Below, in pieces: positions 17,244 to 25,856 of a stretch of 64,000 nucleotides of DNA. Under the pieces are notes generated by a model. That model was given only the letters and a program-made list of their open reading frames with translations. It was not told the origin of the DNA and searched no databases. The translations under genes were made by a program, and so were the position numbers. Positions within the stretch are counted from its first letter, which is position 1. Each line of letters starts with the position of its first letter. This DNA comes from Eubacteriales Family XIII. Incertae Sedis bacterium (lineage in GTDB: Bacteria > Bacillota > Clostridia > Peptostreptococcales > Anaerovoracaceae), in NCBI GenBank assembly GCA_031272485.1, contig JAISTV010000015.1, positions 27,129-91,128 on the forward strand. Direction: 5' to 3'.

Positions 17244-18440
17244 TTACCCGACTTTATTGCCGCAACTCGTGCAGAACCCGGCACCCGGCACCAGCGGCGA
17301 CCCGCAATTCGTGCAAAACGCCGGCGTCGCTTCCGCCGCAGCCGTCTCTACCGTCTCATTTATGCCGGAAGTAATGTCCGCGGACGCTTCTTCCGCAGCA
17401 GGCGCGGCAGACTGGACCGCCTCCTCGAATCCCCAGCTTACGGACGCAGCCGGCGTTTCCGCTGCCGGCTCTGCCGGCGTCACAGGCGTATCTACCGGCG
17501 TAAAGGCCAGCGTGCTGACCGCCTCTGCAGGCGCGGCGTCAGCCGCATTGTCCACGGGCGCAAATGCCGGGGTGACGGCTATGGGCGCTGCCACGGGCGC
17601 TCCGGGGGGAACGTATCCGGGCGGGATTACGGTCTGGGACTGCGGCGCACCCGTCGGGAAGGACGGGGTATACGGCGGGATGGGCGTGCTCGCGGTCGGG
17701 TATGTGGGCCCGGCAGGCGCGCCTTCCGCGGTCTTGGCGGTGAGCTTGGTGCCCTTGTTGAGCAGGCGAACCTGCTCGCCCACAATCCACGCGGTGATAA
17801 TCGTCAGGAAGTCGGAAATGAGCCAGGCGAAGGAGTACCAGTCGAAACCGTAGCCGTCCACGAGGTCCATGATGAAGAAGAACACCGTGTACAGGAAGCT
17901 CGCGACCGCGTAGAACAGAATGATGGTCACGAAGCCCATGCTCATGCCGGTGGTGCTGCCCTTGCCGGCGCTGATAATCGTGATGATGACCGCGAGAATC
18001 AGATAGACGGCCACAAGGCACGCGATGACATTCAGCAGGAAACTCAGGAAGGTCGGCAGGTAGAAATAGCTCGACTCAAAGCCGGTGTAATAGTAGCCGT
18101 CCACAAGCCCCATGATGTAGCCGATGAGGTTTACTATGCACACAAAGGCCGGCAGAAGCAGGATGAGCGCTATGGGCGAAAAGCCTGCTTTCTTGGATAC
18201 GGGCAGGAAGCCCACGACGGCAAACGACAGCAGGAACAGCATCTCCAGAATAAACGGCACATGCCCGCCCATGTAAAGACCGAGCTTCCCGCTCAGCAGG
18301 TACGCACCGGCGTACGAGCCGACGGTGGGGATCTGCGCGTCTATGAACTCCCCCCACAGCCATTTGACGAAAATGTCGACCGCCACAACCACGAGCAGGA
18401 TGCCCGCGTAGACCATTCTCTTTGTTTTAATTGATTTCAT
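17244..18440 (-). CDS. Six-helix membrane protein with C-terminal zinc ribbon
   Basis: 398 residues. Six hydrophobic segments are visible, beginning with MVYAGILLVVVAVDIFVKW and ending with WLISDFLTIITAWIVGEQV (about residue 225). A Pro/Ala/Thr-rich flexible linker of about 140 residues follows. The protein ends in a zinc-ribbon, CTNCGSPLVPGAGFCTSCG, with two Cys-x2-Cys pairs. The ribbon is probably cytoplasmic. Function unknown. It occupies the place between ftsQ and ftsZ where ftsA would be expected, with its own promoter (18620-18648) and a structured leader. A division role is suggested only by position. Confidence 0.75.
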   Translation of the reverse strand: MKSIKTKRMVYAGILLVVVAVDIFVKWLWGEFIDAQIPTVGSYAGAYLLSGKLGLYMGGHVPFILEMLFLLSFAVVGFLPVSKKAGFSPIALILLLPAFVCIVNLIGYIMGLVDGYYYTGFESSYFYLPTFLSFLLNVIACLVAVYLILAVIITIISAGKGSTTGMSMGFVTIILFYAVASFLYTVFFFIMDLVDGYGFDWYSFAWLISDFLTIITAWIVGEQVRLLNKGTKLTAKTAEGAPAGPTYPTASTPIPPYTPSFPTGAPQSQTVIPPGYVPPGAPVAAPIAVTPAFAPVDNAADAAPAEAVSTLAFTPVDTPVTPAEPAAETPAASVSWGFEEAVQSAAPAAEEASADITSGINETVETAAAEATPAFCTNCGSPLVPGAGFCTSCGNKVG

Positions 18441-18480
18441 TTTCCTCTTCTCCCGTCTTCACAGGGTTTCCCCTGCTTAT

Positions 18481-18496
18481 CTGCTGCATGCAGCAG
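18481..18496. repeat. 16-bp perfect palindrome in the leader of the zinc-ribbon gene
   Basis: CTGCTGCATGCAGCAG reads the same on both strands. It lies in the ~180-nt untranslated leader of the minus-strand membrane-protein gene. The leader also contains a CAGGG/CCCTG hairpin nearer the gene. It could be an operator or an RNA hairpin. Confidence 0.5.
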
Positions 18497-18597
18497 GCCA
18501 CGCCACTGCACTTACGCGGAACATCTGCCCTGCGCACTTGACGCGCACAGCAGGCGCCGGCACCCGCTTACCGCCCCAAACGGCGGACCCTTGAATC

Positions 18598-18624
18598 TTG
18601 ACAAAAACGTATATGTGGTATTAT
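18598..18624 (+). promoter_or_regulatory. Possible antisense promoter facing ftsQ
   Basis: A perfect -35 TTGACA (18598-18603) is followed after 15 bases by TATTAT (18619-18624). It points into the 3' end of ftsQ, antisense. The spacing is shorter than optimal. It shares its -10 region with the opposing minus-strand promoter. Confidence 0.3.
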
Positions 18625-18648
18625 CCCAAATTACCGGCCGCTGTGCAA
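18620..18648 (-). promoter_or_regulatory. Promoter of the zinc-ribbon membrane gene
   Basis: Minus strand: TTGCAC (18643-18648), 17 bases, GATAAT (18620-18625). It lies just beyond the stop of ftsQ and about 180 bp upstream of the gene at 18440. It would make the downstream pair (zinc-ribbon protein, ftsZ) partly independent of the dcw transcript. Confidence 0.5.
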
Positions 18649-18656
18649 GCCACAAC

Positions 18657-19544
18657 CTACAGCTCCGGTGAGTAGGTGCACGTGGTGGCGCTCACCAGTA
18701 TCCGGCCCGTATAGATGCCTTTCACCGCCAGGTCGTTTATCACCTTGGCTATGCCGTTCATGTTCTTCGTTATGTTCTCGAAGGAGCCGGTAATCTTGAA
18801 ACTCTCGCTCAGGTAGGCCTCCGCGGAGGTGTCCTTGACCACGAGGCGCGTAATCGGCACGCCCTCCTTCCCGGCCGCTGCCAGCAGATTCCGCGTGTCC
18901 TCGAGCAGCGTCTTCTGCGCCACGTCCAGCAGCACGCCCGCCTGCGTGGAGTTTACCTCTATGCCCTCGACCAGCGGCAATGCCGGCGCCACATCCGCCT
19001 CGGCGAGCAGCACGGCCTCGTCGTCGAGGATGAGCCAGCGCGACTCACAGGCGAGCGCAAAGAGTTCCTTGCGTTCCGTGACCACTATGTTGATCCGGTG
19101 CGGGATGTCGCGATGCATTTCCACCGCCTTGATGTACGGCTGCGTGAGGAGCGTCTTTTCCGCCGCGCCCAGCTTGGCCTTCCACAGGTTCCCGCCCGTC
19201 TCAAGCCCCGACAGGTCGATAATCTGCGCCTCCGAAAAATGGCTGGCGCCCTCCACCTTTATGCCGCGCACTTCAAACAGCGGCGAGGTGGCTATTACGT
19301 ACAGTCCGCCCAGGAGGAGCAGGACCAGAACAGTCTTGAGGAATACGTGCTTTTTCTTTCGCGGCTTGCGCACCCGGTCCGGCGCGCCTTCCCCGTCTGC
19401 CGGCTCCCCGTCCTCCGCGTCGCTGCGCGCCTCGCTCGAGGCCTCGCCGTCCGCCCACTGGCCGCCGGGCAAATCCCCGTCCCCTTCGATCCAGTCGCCG
19501 AAGTAAATCTTCCGCTCTTCTTCTTCCTGCCAACTGTTTCTCAT
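18657..19544 (-). CDS. ftsQ: Cell division protein FtsQ/DivIB
   Basis: 295 residues: an acidic cytoplasmic tail (about 1-60), a single membrane helix (HVFLKTVLVLLLLGGLYVIAT, about 68-88), then a POTRA domain beginning FEVRGIKVEGASHFSEAQI and the beta domain. DivIB/FtsQ bridges FtsL and DivIC and helps activate septal peptidoglycan synthesis. It overlaps murG by four bases (ATGA), the last coupled gene of the dcw run before a promoter-bearing gap. Confidence 0.92.
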   Translation of the reverse strand: MRNSWQEEEERKIYFGDWIEGDGDLPGGQWADGEASSEARSDAEDGEPADGEGAPDRVRKPRKKKHVFLKTVLVLLLLGGLYVIATSPLFEVRGIKVEGASHFSEAQIIDLSGLETGGNLWKAKLGAAEKTLLTQPYIKAVEMHRDIPHRINIVVTERKELFALACESRWLILDDEAVLLAEADVAPALPLVEGIEVNSTQAGVLLDVAQKTLLEDTRNLLAAAGKEGVPITRLVVKDTSAEAYLSESFKITGSFENITKNMNGIAKVINDLAVKGIYTGRILVSATTCTYSPEL

Positions 19545-20641
19545 CTGCCGGCCGCTATATGCTCGTAGATAACGTCCACCGCGTCCGGCCGACCGGCCTC
19601 CGCCGCCGCCTGCGCCATGCGGTTGAGCGCTTCCTTGTTCGCCTTAAGCCGCATGACCTCATCCGTGAGAAGCTGCGGCGTGAGCCCCGCCTCCTCTATG
19701 ATTATGGCCGCGCCCCGGTCCGCCAGCGTCTTGGCGTTGTAGAACTGGTGGTTCCCCGTCACGTTGGGGGAGGGTATGAGTATCGACGGCTTGCCCACGG
19801 CGGCTATCTCCGAGACCGTCAGCGCGCCGGCGCGGGAGATAATCAGATCCGCCGCCGAAAAATACTCGTGAATCACCTCGGTGTACTCCATGAGGTGAAT
19901 CTTCTCGTTTTCCATAACGCCCGCGTCCGTGAGCTTCTGCCGCACATCGTAGTACAGGCGCTTGCCCGTGATAAAGTAGACCGTAAAATCATTATGGTCA
20001 CGCAAACCGATGAGCATGTCGCTCACCACTTCCGCGACCCGGTCCGCCCCCTGGCTGCCGCCGAAAATCAGCAGCGCCATGTCCTTTTCGTCTATCCCCA
20101 GCTTCTCGCGGTAGTGCATAACCCCCGCCGTGAGAAACGCGCGGCGCACGGGATTGCCCGTGACCACCACCTTGGACGGGGTCTTGAACTGTTCCCGGCT
20201 CTCCTCGAATGCCACGAAAATCCGGTCCGCATATTTCTCCGCCAGCTTGTTCGCCAGCCCCGGGATTATGTTCTGCTCGTGCAGGAACGTGCGGATGCCC
20301 TTCTTCTTCGCCTCGCGAATGACCGGCCCGCAGGCGTAGCCGCCCGTTCCCACCACAACATCCGGCTGAAACTCCGCCAGAATCTTGCGAATCTGCATCC
20401 CCGCCCGCGCGAGGTCCCGCATGACCGCCACATTTTTTATGGGGTTCTTCCGGTCTATGCCGCGAATGTCTATGAGCCGGAGCTCGTAGCCGCTGCCCTT
20501 GATTATGTCCGTACCCACCTCCCGGCGGGCGCCCACGAACAGAATCTCCGACTCCGGTTTCTTCCTTTTTATCTTGTCGGCTATGGCCAGGGCCGGGTAC
20601 AGATGTCCGCCCGTGGCAGAGCCGGCGAGTAACACGCGCAT
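19541..20641 (-). CDS. murG: UDP-GlcNAc:lipid I transferase MurG
   Basis: 366 residues, GT28 family. It has the N-terminal glycine loop GSATGGHLYPALAIA, the acceptor-side HEQNIIPGLANK, the second G-loop FGGSQGADRV, and the C-terminal nucleotide-sugar motif SRAGALTVSEIAAVGKPSILIP. It adds GlcNAc to lipid I on the inner membrane face to give lipid II. It directly abuts ftsW (stop and start adjacent) and overlaps ftsQ by four bases. Confidence 0.97.
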   Translation of the reverse strand: MRVLLAGSATGGHLYPALAIADKIKRKKPESEILFVGARREVGTDIIKGSGYELRLIDIRGIDRKNPIKNVAVMRDLARAGMQIRKILAEFQPDVVVGTGGYACGPVIREAKKKGIRTFLHEQNIIPGLANKLAEKYADRIFVAFEESREQFKTPSKVVVTGNPVRRAFLTAGVMHYREKLGIDEKDMALLIFGGSQGADRVAEVVSDMLIGLRDHNDFTVYFITGKRLYYDVRQKLTDAGVMENEKIHLMEYTEVIHEYFSAADLIISRAGALTVSEIAAVGKPSILIPSPNVTGNHQFYNAKTLADRGAAIIIEEAGLTPQLLTDEVMRLKANKEALNRMAQAAAEAGRPDAVDVIYEHIAAGR

Positions 20642-21916
20642 TTATGCCTCCGCTCCTTCGGCCGCGGTATCCGCCGCCTTCCTGTTCGCCCTTTTCTTCT
20701 TCTTGCGCATCTTCCGCTCCTCTGCGAAGTCAATGACATTGTCCTCGCCCGACGCCCGCAGCGCCGCCAAATCCGCCCGCGCCGTGTCGCGCGAGATGTT
20801 CAGCATAATCCCCATGCTCCCCATAAACAGCAGCATGGCATTCCCGCCGTAACTGATAAACGGCAGCGTAACCCCCGTAGGCGGCACCAGGTTGGTGACC
20901 ACCCCCACGTTCAGTATCACCTGCAGCGCCACCATGATGGTTATCCCGCAGCCCACCAGCATCCGGTGCCGCGAGGTGGCGTGCAAACTGATCAGCGTGC
21001 ACCGCCAGATCAGGACCAGGTACAGCAGCAGCAGCACGATGCAGCCCACGAACCCGAACTCCTCGCCTATGATCGCGAAGATGTAGTCCGTCTGCGACTC
21101 CGGCAGGTACAGCGCCTTGGAAACGCTGCCCCCCAGCCCCGTGCCGAAAACCCCGCCGGCGCCCAGCGCCAGCAGCGCCTGCACCGTCTGGTAGAACTCG
21201 CCCTGCGCGTCCGACCACGGGTCCAGATATCCTATGAGCCGGTGCGCATGCTCGCTTTCCGGATTGGAGACAATGAGGAAAAAGACCGCCGCCCCGAGGA
21301 GCACAACCACCGCGCCGTTATAGACGATGCGGGTGCCCGCTATGAACATCATGGCCAGCATAATCCCACAGAGGATGAGCGCCGTAGACAGGTTCGGCTG
21401 CTTATAAATAAGGAGGAAGCAGACACCCATAAGCGCCAGCGGCGGCACGTAGCCCACCAGAAACGTCTTGGTTTTCTTCTCGTATTTCGTGTAGTACCAG
21501 GCCACGAACCAGATGGCCGCGAGCTTGGCTATCTCGCCCGGCATAACGGAAACCGGCCCGAGCTTCATGGAGCGCACCGCGTAGTTGCGCATTTCGCCCA
21601 GCGGCGTAAAGAGAAGCCCGAGGAGCGCCACCGCAAACAGCATGAACAGCGGCGCACACCATGCCCATTTTTCGAAGTTGAAACGGGAGAGCACCACCAT
21701 GGCCACCAGCCCGAACACAGCCCAGGCTGCGGCACGAACGAGGAAGTAATACGGGTCATTGCCATAGAGCGAGCTCGTGAGCGCCGTGTAGTAGCTCGCG
21801 GAAAAAACCATGCCCACGCCAATTAAGAGCAGCGTCAGCACCACCGCAATCAGCCAGAAGTCTCCGAATACCCGGGTCCGTCTCAACCTTTCTTTCCCTT
21901 CAGTTCCGCGACGCAC
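20642..21916 (-). CDS. ftsW: SEDS glycosyltransferase FtsW/SpoVE
   Basis: 424 residues with ten predicted membrane helices. SEDS landmarks: MKLGPVSVMPGEIAKLAAI, GFVGCIVLLLLYLVLIW, and the C-terminal NLVPPTGVTLPFISYGGNAML. It polymerises lipid II into septal glycan together with a class B PBP. A basic tail (RKMRKKKKRANRK) follows the last helix. The GTG start at 21916 overlaps murD by 34 bases. A TTG at 21886 that overlaps the murD stop (TTGA), preceded by GAAGGGAAAG, is an alternative start ten codons shorter. Confidence 0.95.
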   Translation of the reverse strand: MRRGTEGKERLRRTRVFGDFWLIAVVLTLLLIGVGMVFSASYYTALTSSLYGNDPYYFLVRAAAWAVFGLVAMVVLSRFNFEKWAWCAPLFMLFAVALLGLLFTPLGEMRNYAVRSMKLGPVSVMPGEIAKLAAIWFVAWYYTKYEKKTKTFLVGYVPPLALMGVCFLLIYKQPNLSTALILCGIMLAMMFIAGTRIVYNGAVVVLLGAAVFFLIVSNPESEHAHRLIGYLDPWSDAQGEFYQTVQALLALGAGGVFGTGLGGSVSKALYLPESQTDYIFAIIGEEFGFVGCIVLLLLYLVLIWRCTLISLHATSRHRMLVGCGITIMVALQVILNVGVVTNLVPPTGVTLPFISYGGNAMLLFMGSMGIMLNISRDTARADLAALRASGEDNVIDFAEERKMRKKKKRANRKAADTAAEGAEA

Positions 21917-23283
21917 TTCTTGAAGTGTTCGCCGCGCTCCTCAAAACACGTATACATGCCCCAGCTGGCGCACGCCGGCGACAGGAGCACCGTGTCGCCC
22001 GGCCCGGCGAGCTCGAACCCGAGCCGCACCGCCTCGCCCATTTCCTCCACCATGTAGATGTTCGTAAAACCTTCTTCCTCCGCCTCGCGCTTGATCTGCG
22101 CCGCCGTGGCGCCGAGCAGAATCAGCTGCGAGACCTTCCCGCCGAACCCGCGGATAAACCCGTGGAAGTCCGAGTGCTTGTCGTAGCCGCCCGCAATCAG
22201 CAGGATGTTGGGCGCCGTGGCGTCTATGGCCTTCTGCGAGGCCTCCGGGTTCGTGCCCTTGGAGTCGTTGACAAAGCGCACGCCATCTATGGTTCCCGCC
22301 GGCTCAAGCCGGTGCGCCACGCCCTTGAACGTAGTGAGCGCCTGCGAGATATACACCGGGTCCACCCCGCCGCTCCACGCTATGGCCGAAGCCGCCAGCG
22401 CGTTCTCCAGGTTGTGCGCGCCGGGGATGAGCAGCTCGTCCACCCCCGCCAGGTCTATCACCTTGCCCTTGGGTGTCTTTATAATCATGCGCCCGTCACG
22501 GGCGAACGCGCCCTGTTTCAGCTCCGTGAGCCTGGAAAACGGCATCTTGCGCGCCTTGGCCTTGGCCGCCACCTTGGCCGTGAGCTCGTCGTCCGCGTTG
22601 TAGACCAAGTAGTCCTCCTCCGTCTGGCGGGCAAACACCTTGCCCTTCATCTTCGCGTATTCTTCCAGCGTCCCGTGCCGGTCCAGATGGTCCGGCGTGA
22701 TATTCAAAATGGCCGAAACGTCCGGCCTAAAGCTCGTGCACGTCTCCAACTGGAAGCTGGAAACCTCCGTCACAAACACGCAGTCCGGCCGCGCGTCCAG
22801 CACCGAGGAGATGACCGCCGTGCCTATGTTGCCCGTGACCTTGCTGTCCAAGGCCGCCTTGCGGTACATTTCGCCCGTGAGCGTGGTGGTGGTCGTCTTG
22901 CCGTTCGTACCGGTTATCGCCACGAAGGGTCCCTGCGCAATCTCATACGCCAGCTGCAGGTCGCCCGTCATCCTGGCCCCCTTCGCCAGCCCCGCCTGCA
23001 CGAGGGGAAGCTGCGGCGAAACGCCCGGGCTCATAACCATGTAGTCCCATGGCTCGTCCGGCACCGCCGCCCCGTTAAAGAACACCCGCGCGCCGACCTC
23101 CTTGATCTTCTTGAAGAACTTGGGGTCTTCCCACTCTATGTCCTTTGCGTCGTAGACCGCTATGTGCGCCCCCGAGAGCGCCATAAGGTCAAACGCGGCG
23201 GTGCCGGACTTGCCGAGCCCCACAATGAGTACATTCTTTCCTTTATATTTCCGCAAACTCGATTTCTGCATCTTACCCGTCAT
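21883..23283 (-). CDS. murD: UDP-MurNAc-L-alanine:D-glutamate ligase MurD
   Basis: 466 residues, Mur ligase fold: N-terminal Rossmann VLIVGLGKSGTAA, the central P-loop ITGTNGKTTTTTLTGEM, the catalytic LNITPDHLDRHGT, and the C-terminal NDSKGTNPEA and LLSPACASWGMY. It adds D-glutamate to UDP-MurNAc-L-Ala in the cytoplasm. It lies 36 bp after mraY and is coupled to ftsW. Full length. Confidence 0.97.
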   Translation of the reverse strand: MTGKMQKSSLRKYKGKNVLIVGLGKSGTAAFDLMALSGAHIAVYDAKDIEWEDPKFFKKIKEVGARVFFNGAAVPDEPWDYMVMSPGVSPQLPLVQAGLAKGARMTGDLQLAYEIAQGPFVAITGTNGKTTTTTLTGEMYRKAALDSKVTGNIGTAVISSVLDARPDCVFVTEVSSFQLETCTSFRPDVSAILNITPDHLDRHGTLEEYAKMKGKVFARQTEEDYLVYNADDELTAKVAAKAKARKMPFSRLTELKQGAFARDGRMIIKTPKGKVIDLAGVDELLIPGAHNLENALAASAIAWSGGVDPVYISQALTTFKGVAHRLEPAGTIDGVRFVNDSKGTNPEASQKAIDATAPNILLIAGGYDKHSDFHGFIRGFGGKVSQLILLGATAAQIKREAEEEGFTNIYMVEEMGEAVRLGFELAGPGDTVLLSPACASWGMYTCFEERGEHFKKCVAELKGKKG

Positions 23284-23319
23284 TCCGGCCGCGCCTCACC
23301 CGCCGCCGCTCCTTTCACA

Positions 23320-24405
23320 CTATCCGTTTACCACCGAAGCGTACTTCCACATCATGATGCCCAGCGACGCCGCGCACAGCACCAGCGTGACCCCTGTAAA
23401 TACCGACACAACGCGCCGCTCCGGCCAGCCGGTCAGTTCGAAGTGATGATGCAGGGGAGCCATTTTGAAGAAACGCTTGCCTTTCGTGGCCTTGAAATAC
23501 GCTACCTGTATTATATCACTCAATGCTTCGAGGACAAAAATCAGCCCGCACACCGGCAGGAAGAGCTCCATCTTCACCAGGATGGCCCCCACGGCCAGCC
23601 CGCCGCCCAGCGCCAGCGACCCCGTGTCCCCCATGAAAATCCGCGCCGGGTTCCGGTTGAAGAACAGAAAGCCCAGGCACGCGCCCGCCACGGAGAAGAA
23701 GAACATGGCGTCCACCGACCCCGTCAGGATAAGCCCCACCTCGTCCGCGTCCGTCGGGAAACTGGCCAGCGCCAGAATGGTTATCAGAGGGAAGAACAGC
23801 GAGAACACGCTCGTAACCCCAGCCGCCAGACCGTCCAGCCCGTCCGTCAGGTTCACCGCGTTGACCATGGCCACCACGATAAACATGATATACGGAATGA
23901 TGAAATACCCTATGTCCACGCGCGCCCACACGAACGGGATGAGAATCCGCGTCCCCAGGTCCGCCACAAACACGTAGTACAGCGCCAGCAGCAGCGAGAC
24001 GAGGAGCTGAAACGCCATCTTCTGCCGCGCCGTGAGCCCCAGGTTCTGCTTCCGGCTCACCTTGCGGTAGTCGTCTAAAAATCCGACCATGCCGAACAGG
24101 AACACCACCACCAGCATGACCAGCAGGTTCAGCGAGAACGCCTCGGAGAAACCCGCCGAGAATCCCATGGTCAGCAGCGAAAACACGCAGCCCGCGAGGA
24201 TGCCCGCCAGTATGGCCACCCCGCCCATGGTCGGCGTGCCGCTCTTCTTCTTGTGCGCCTCGGGCGCCTCGTCCAATATGGTCTGCGTAGAATGCATCTT
24301 TTTTAGGTAAGGGATCAGCCGCCACGTGACCGCCATGGTCACCAGCATGGCCGCCAGCAAGGGCAGCATGGCCTTCCCCATCAGTTCCAAACCCAGCTTC
24401 ATCAT
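23320..24405 (-). CDS. mraY: Phospho-MurNAc-pentapeptide transferase MraY
   Basis: 361 residues, about ten membrane helices. Diagnostic motifs: KKKSGTPTMGGVAIL, FLDDYRK, NLTDGLDGLAAG, the metal-binding NPARIFMGDTGSLALGG, and APLHHHFELTGWPE. It makes lipid I by transferring phospho-MurNAc-pentapeptide to undecaprenyl phosphate. I place the start at ATG 24405, which overlaps the murF stop (ATGA) and follows GGAGG by ten bases. The frame is open 30 codons further upstream, but that stretch is inside murF. Confidence 0.97.
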   Translation of the reverse strand: MMKLGLELMGKAMLPLLAAMLVTMAVTWRLIPYLKKMHSTQTILDEAPEAHKKKSGTPTMGGVAILAGILAGCVFSLLTMGFSAGFSEAFSLNLLVMLVVVFLFGMVGFLDDYRKVSRKQNLGLTARQKMAFQLLVSLLLALYYVFVADLGTRILIPFVWARVDIGYFIIPYIMFIVVAMVNAVNLTDGLDGLAAGVTSVFSLFFPLITILALASFPTDADEVGLILTGSVDAMFFFSVAGACLGFLFFNRNPARIFMGDTGSLALGGGLAVGAILVKMELFLPVCGLIFVLEALSDIIQVAYFKATKGKRFFKMAPLHHHFELTGWPERRVVSVFTGVTLVLCAASLGIMMWKYASVVNG

Positions 24406-25808
24406 GAGAAATCTGCCTCCATAAGTCCGTCCGCGATCTCCCACATCCGCATCGAGTTCGAGCCTTTCAGCAGGTAGACGTCGCCCGCCTGCCATTCGTC
24501 CAGTATCGTTTCCACCGCCGCCGCGTTATCCGCGCAGTATGTCAGCGTGCACGCCACCCGCCCGCACGCCGCCGCCTCTTCCACGGCCCCGTTATACAGC
24601 TCTGCAGCCCCGCTCCCCACTGCTATGAGTCCGTCCACGCCTGCCAGTACCGCCTCGCGTCCCACCTGTCCGTGCAGCGCCGCGGACGCCGGTCCCAGTT
24701 CGTTCATGCCCGCCAGCACCGCGAACTTCCGCCCGCCTGCCAGCGCCATGAGCACCTCTATGCCGCTCCGCATGGAGTCCGGGCTCGCGTTGTAGCTGTC
24801 GTCAATGATGGTAATACTTCCGTGCTTTATCACCTCGAGCCTGTGCGCCGTGCGCTGCACTTTTTGCACCGCCTGCGCCACGGCAGCAAGCGGGATGTCT
24901 TTCTGCCCGCAGGCCGCCGCCGTCATAGCCGCGTAAAGGGCGTTGTACAGCCCCGCCGCTTCCACACGGAAGTCCGCCTGCTCCTGCCCGCGAGTGACCG
25001 TGAACGACACCGTGCCGTCCCCGTGCGCGCACGCCTCTTCCACCACATAGTCGCAGCGCGCGTCCGTCCCCGCCGTGAGGATCCGGTAAGGCTGCGGGGA
25101 GCCGAAGGCCACGCCCGCCAGCTTCGGGTCGTCCCCGTTTACGATCAGCAGATTCTCCGAACCGAAGTACGTAACCAGTTCCATCTTGGCGCGGAAGATT
25201 CCCTCGTCGTCGGAAAAGTTCTCGCGGTGCGAAAGCCCTATGTTCGAGATGAGGCCCACATCCGGCCGGGCGATTTCCACGAGTCGCAGAATCTCCCCGG
25301 GGATGTCCATCCCCATCTCCGCGACCAAAACCTCCGTCTGCGCGTCCATGCGAAAAATTGTCAACGGCAGGCCCAAATGGTTGTTAAAGTTCTTCTCCGT
25401 GACCACCGTCCGAAAGCGGGAACCGAACGCCTGCCCCAGCATGTCCTTGAGCGAGGTCTTGCCCACGCTGCCCGTAACGGCCACCACGAAGGGGTTCACG
25501 CGCTCGCGCACATAGGCCGCCAGGTCCTGATAGGCGCGCACCGTGTCCGGCACGCTTACCACCGCGCCCGCATAGGCTTCCGGCACGCGGTCCGGCAAAG
25601 AAACAACGACGGCTGCGCAGGAGGAGGACGCAGCCGCCGCCAGAAAGTCATGTCCGTCGAACTTTTCCCCGGGAAGCGCGAAAAAGACGTCTTCCGCGCC
25701 CAGACTCCGCGAGTCCGAAGATACGCCGCAAAGCGTCTGTCCTTCCCTGCCGCGCACGAGCGTGCCGCCCGTGGCATTCACAAGTTCTCTAATCGTAATC
25801 TCTATCAT
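24402..25808 (-). CDS. murF: UDP-MurNAc-tripeptide:D-Ala-D-Ala ligase MurF
   Basis: 468 residues. N-terminal UDP-substrate domain (GVSSDSRSLGAEDVFFALPG), the P-loop VTGSVGKTSLKDML, NFNNHLGLPLT, and the C-terminal IIDDSYNASPDSMRSGIEVL and GMNELG. It completes the cytoplasmic peptidoglycan precursor. ATG 25808 is chosen over the longer frame (start 25844) because the protein then begins MIEITIRELV as in homologues and a TGGAG lies just upstream. murE is not found between the PBP gene and murF, where many Bacillota carry it. Confidence 0.95.
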   Translation of the reverse strand: MIEITIRELVNATGGTLVRGREGQTLCGVSSDSRSLGAEDVFFALPGEKFDGHDFLAAAASSSCAAVVVSLPDRVPEAYAGAVVSVPDTVRAYQDLAAYVRERVNPFVVAVTGSVGKTSLKDMLGQAFGSRFRTVVTEKNFNNHLGLPLTIFRMDAQTEVLVAEMGMDIPGEILRLVEIARPDVGLISNIGLSHRENFSDDEGIFRAKMELVTYFGSENLLIVNGDDPKLAGVAFGSPQPYRILTAGTDARCDYVVEEACAHGDGTVSFTVTRGQEQADFRVEAAGLYNALYAAMTAAACGQKDIPLAAVAQAVQKVQRTAHRLEVIKHGSITIIDDSYNASPDSMRSGIEVLMALAGGRKFAVLAGMNELGPASAALHGQVGREAVLAGVDGLIAVGSGAAELYNGAVEEAAACGRVACTLTYCADNAAAVETILDEWQAGDVYLLKGSNSMRMWEIADGLMEADFS

Positions 25809-25856
25809 CACACTCCACGCGCGCCGGCACGCGCCCGCACACAAAGCCTTATTATA

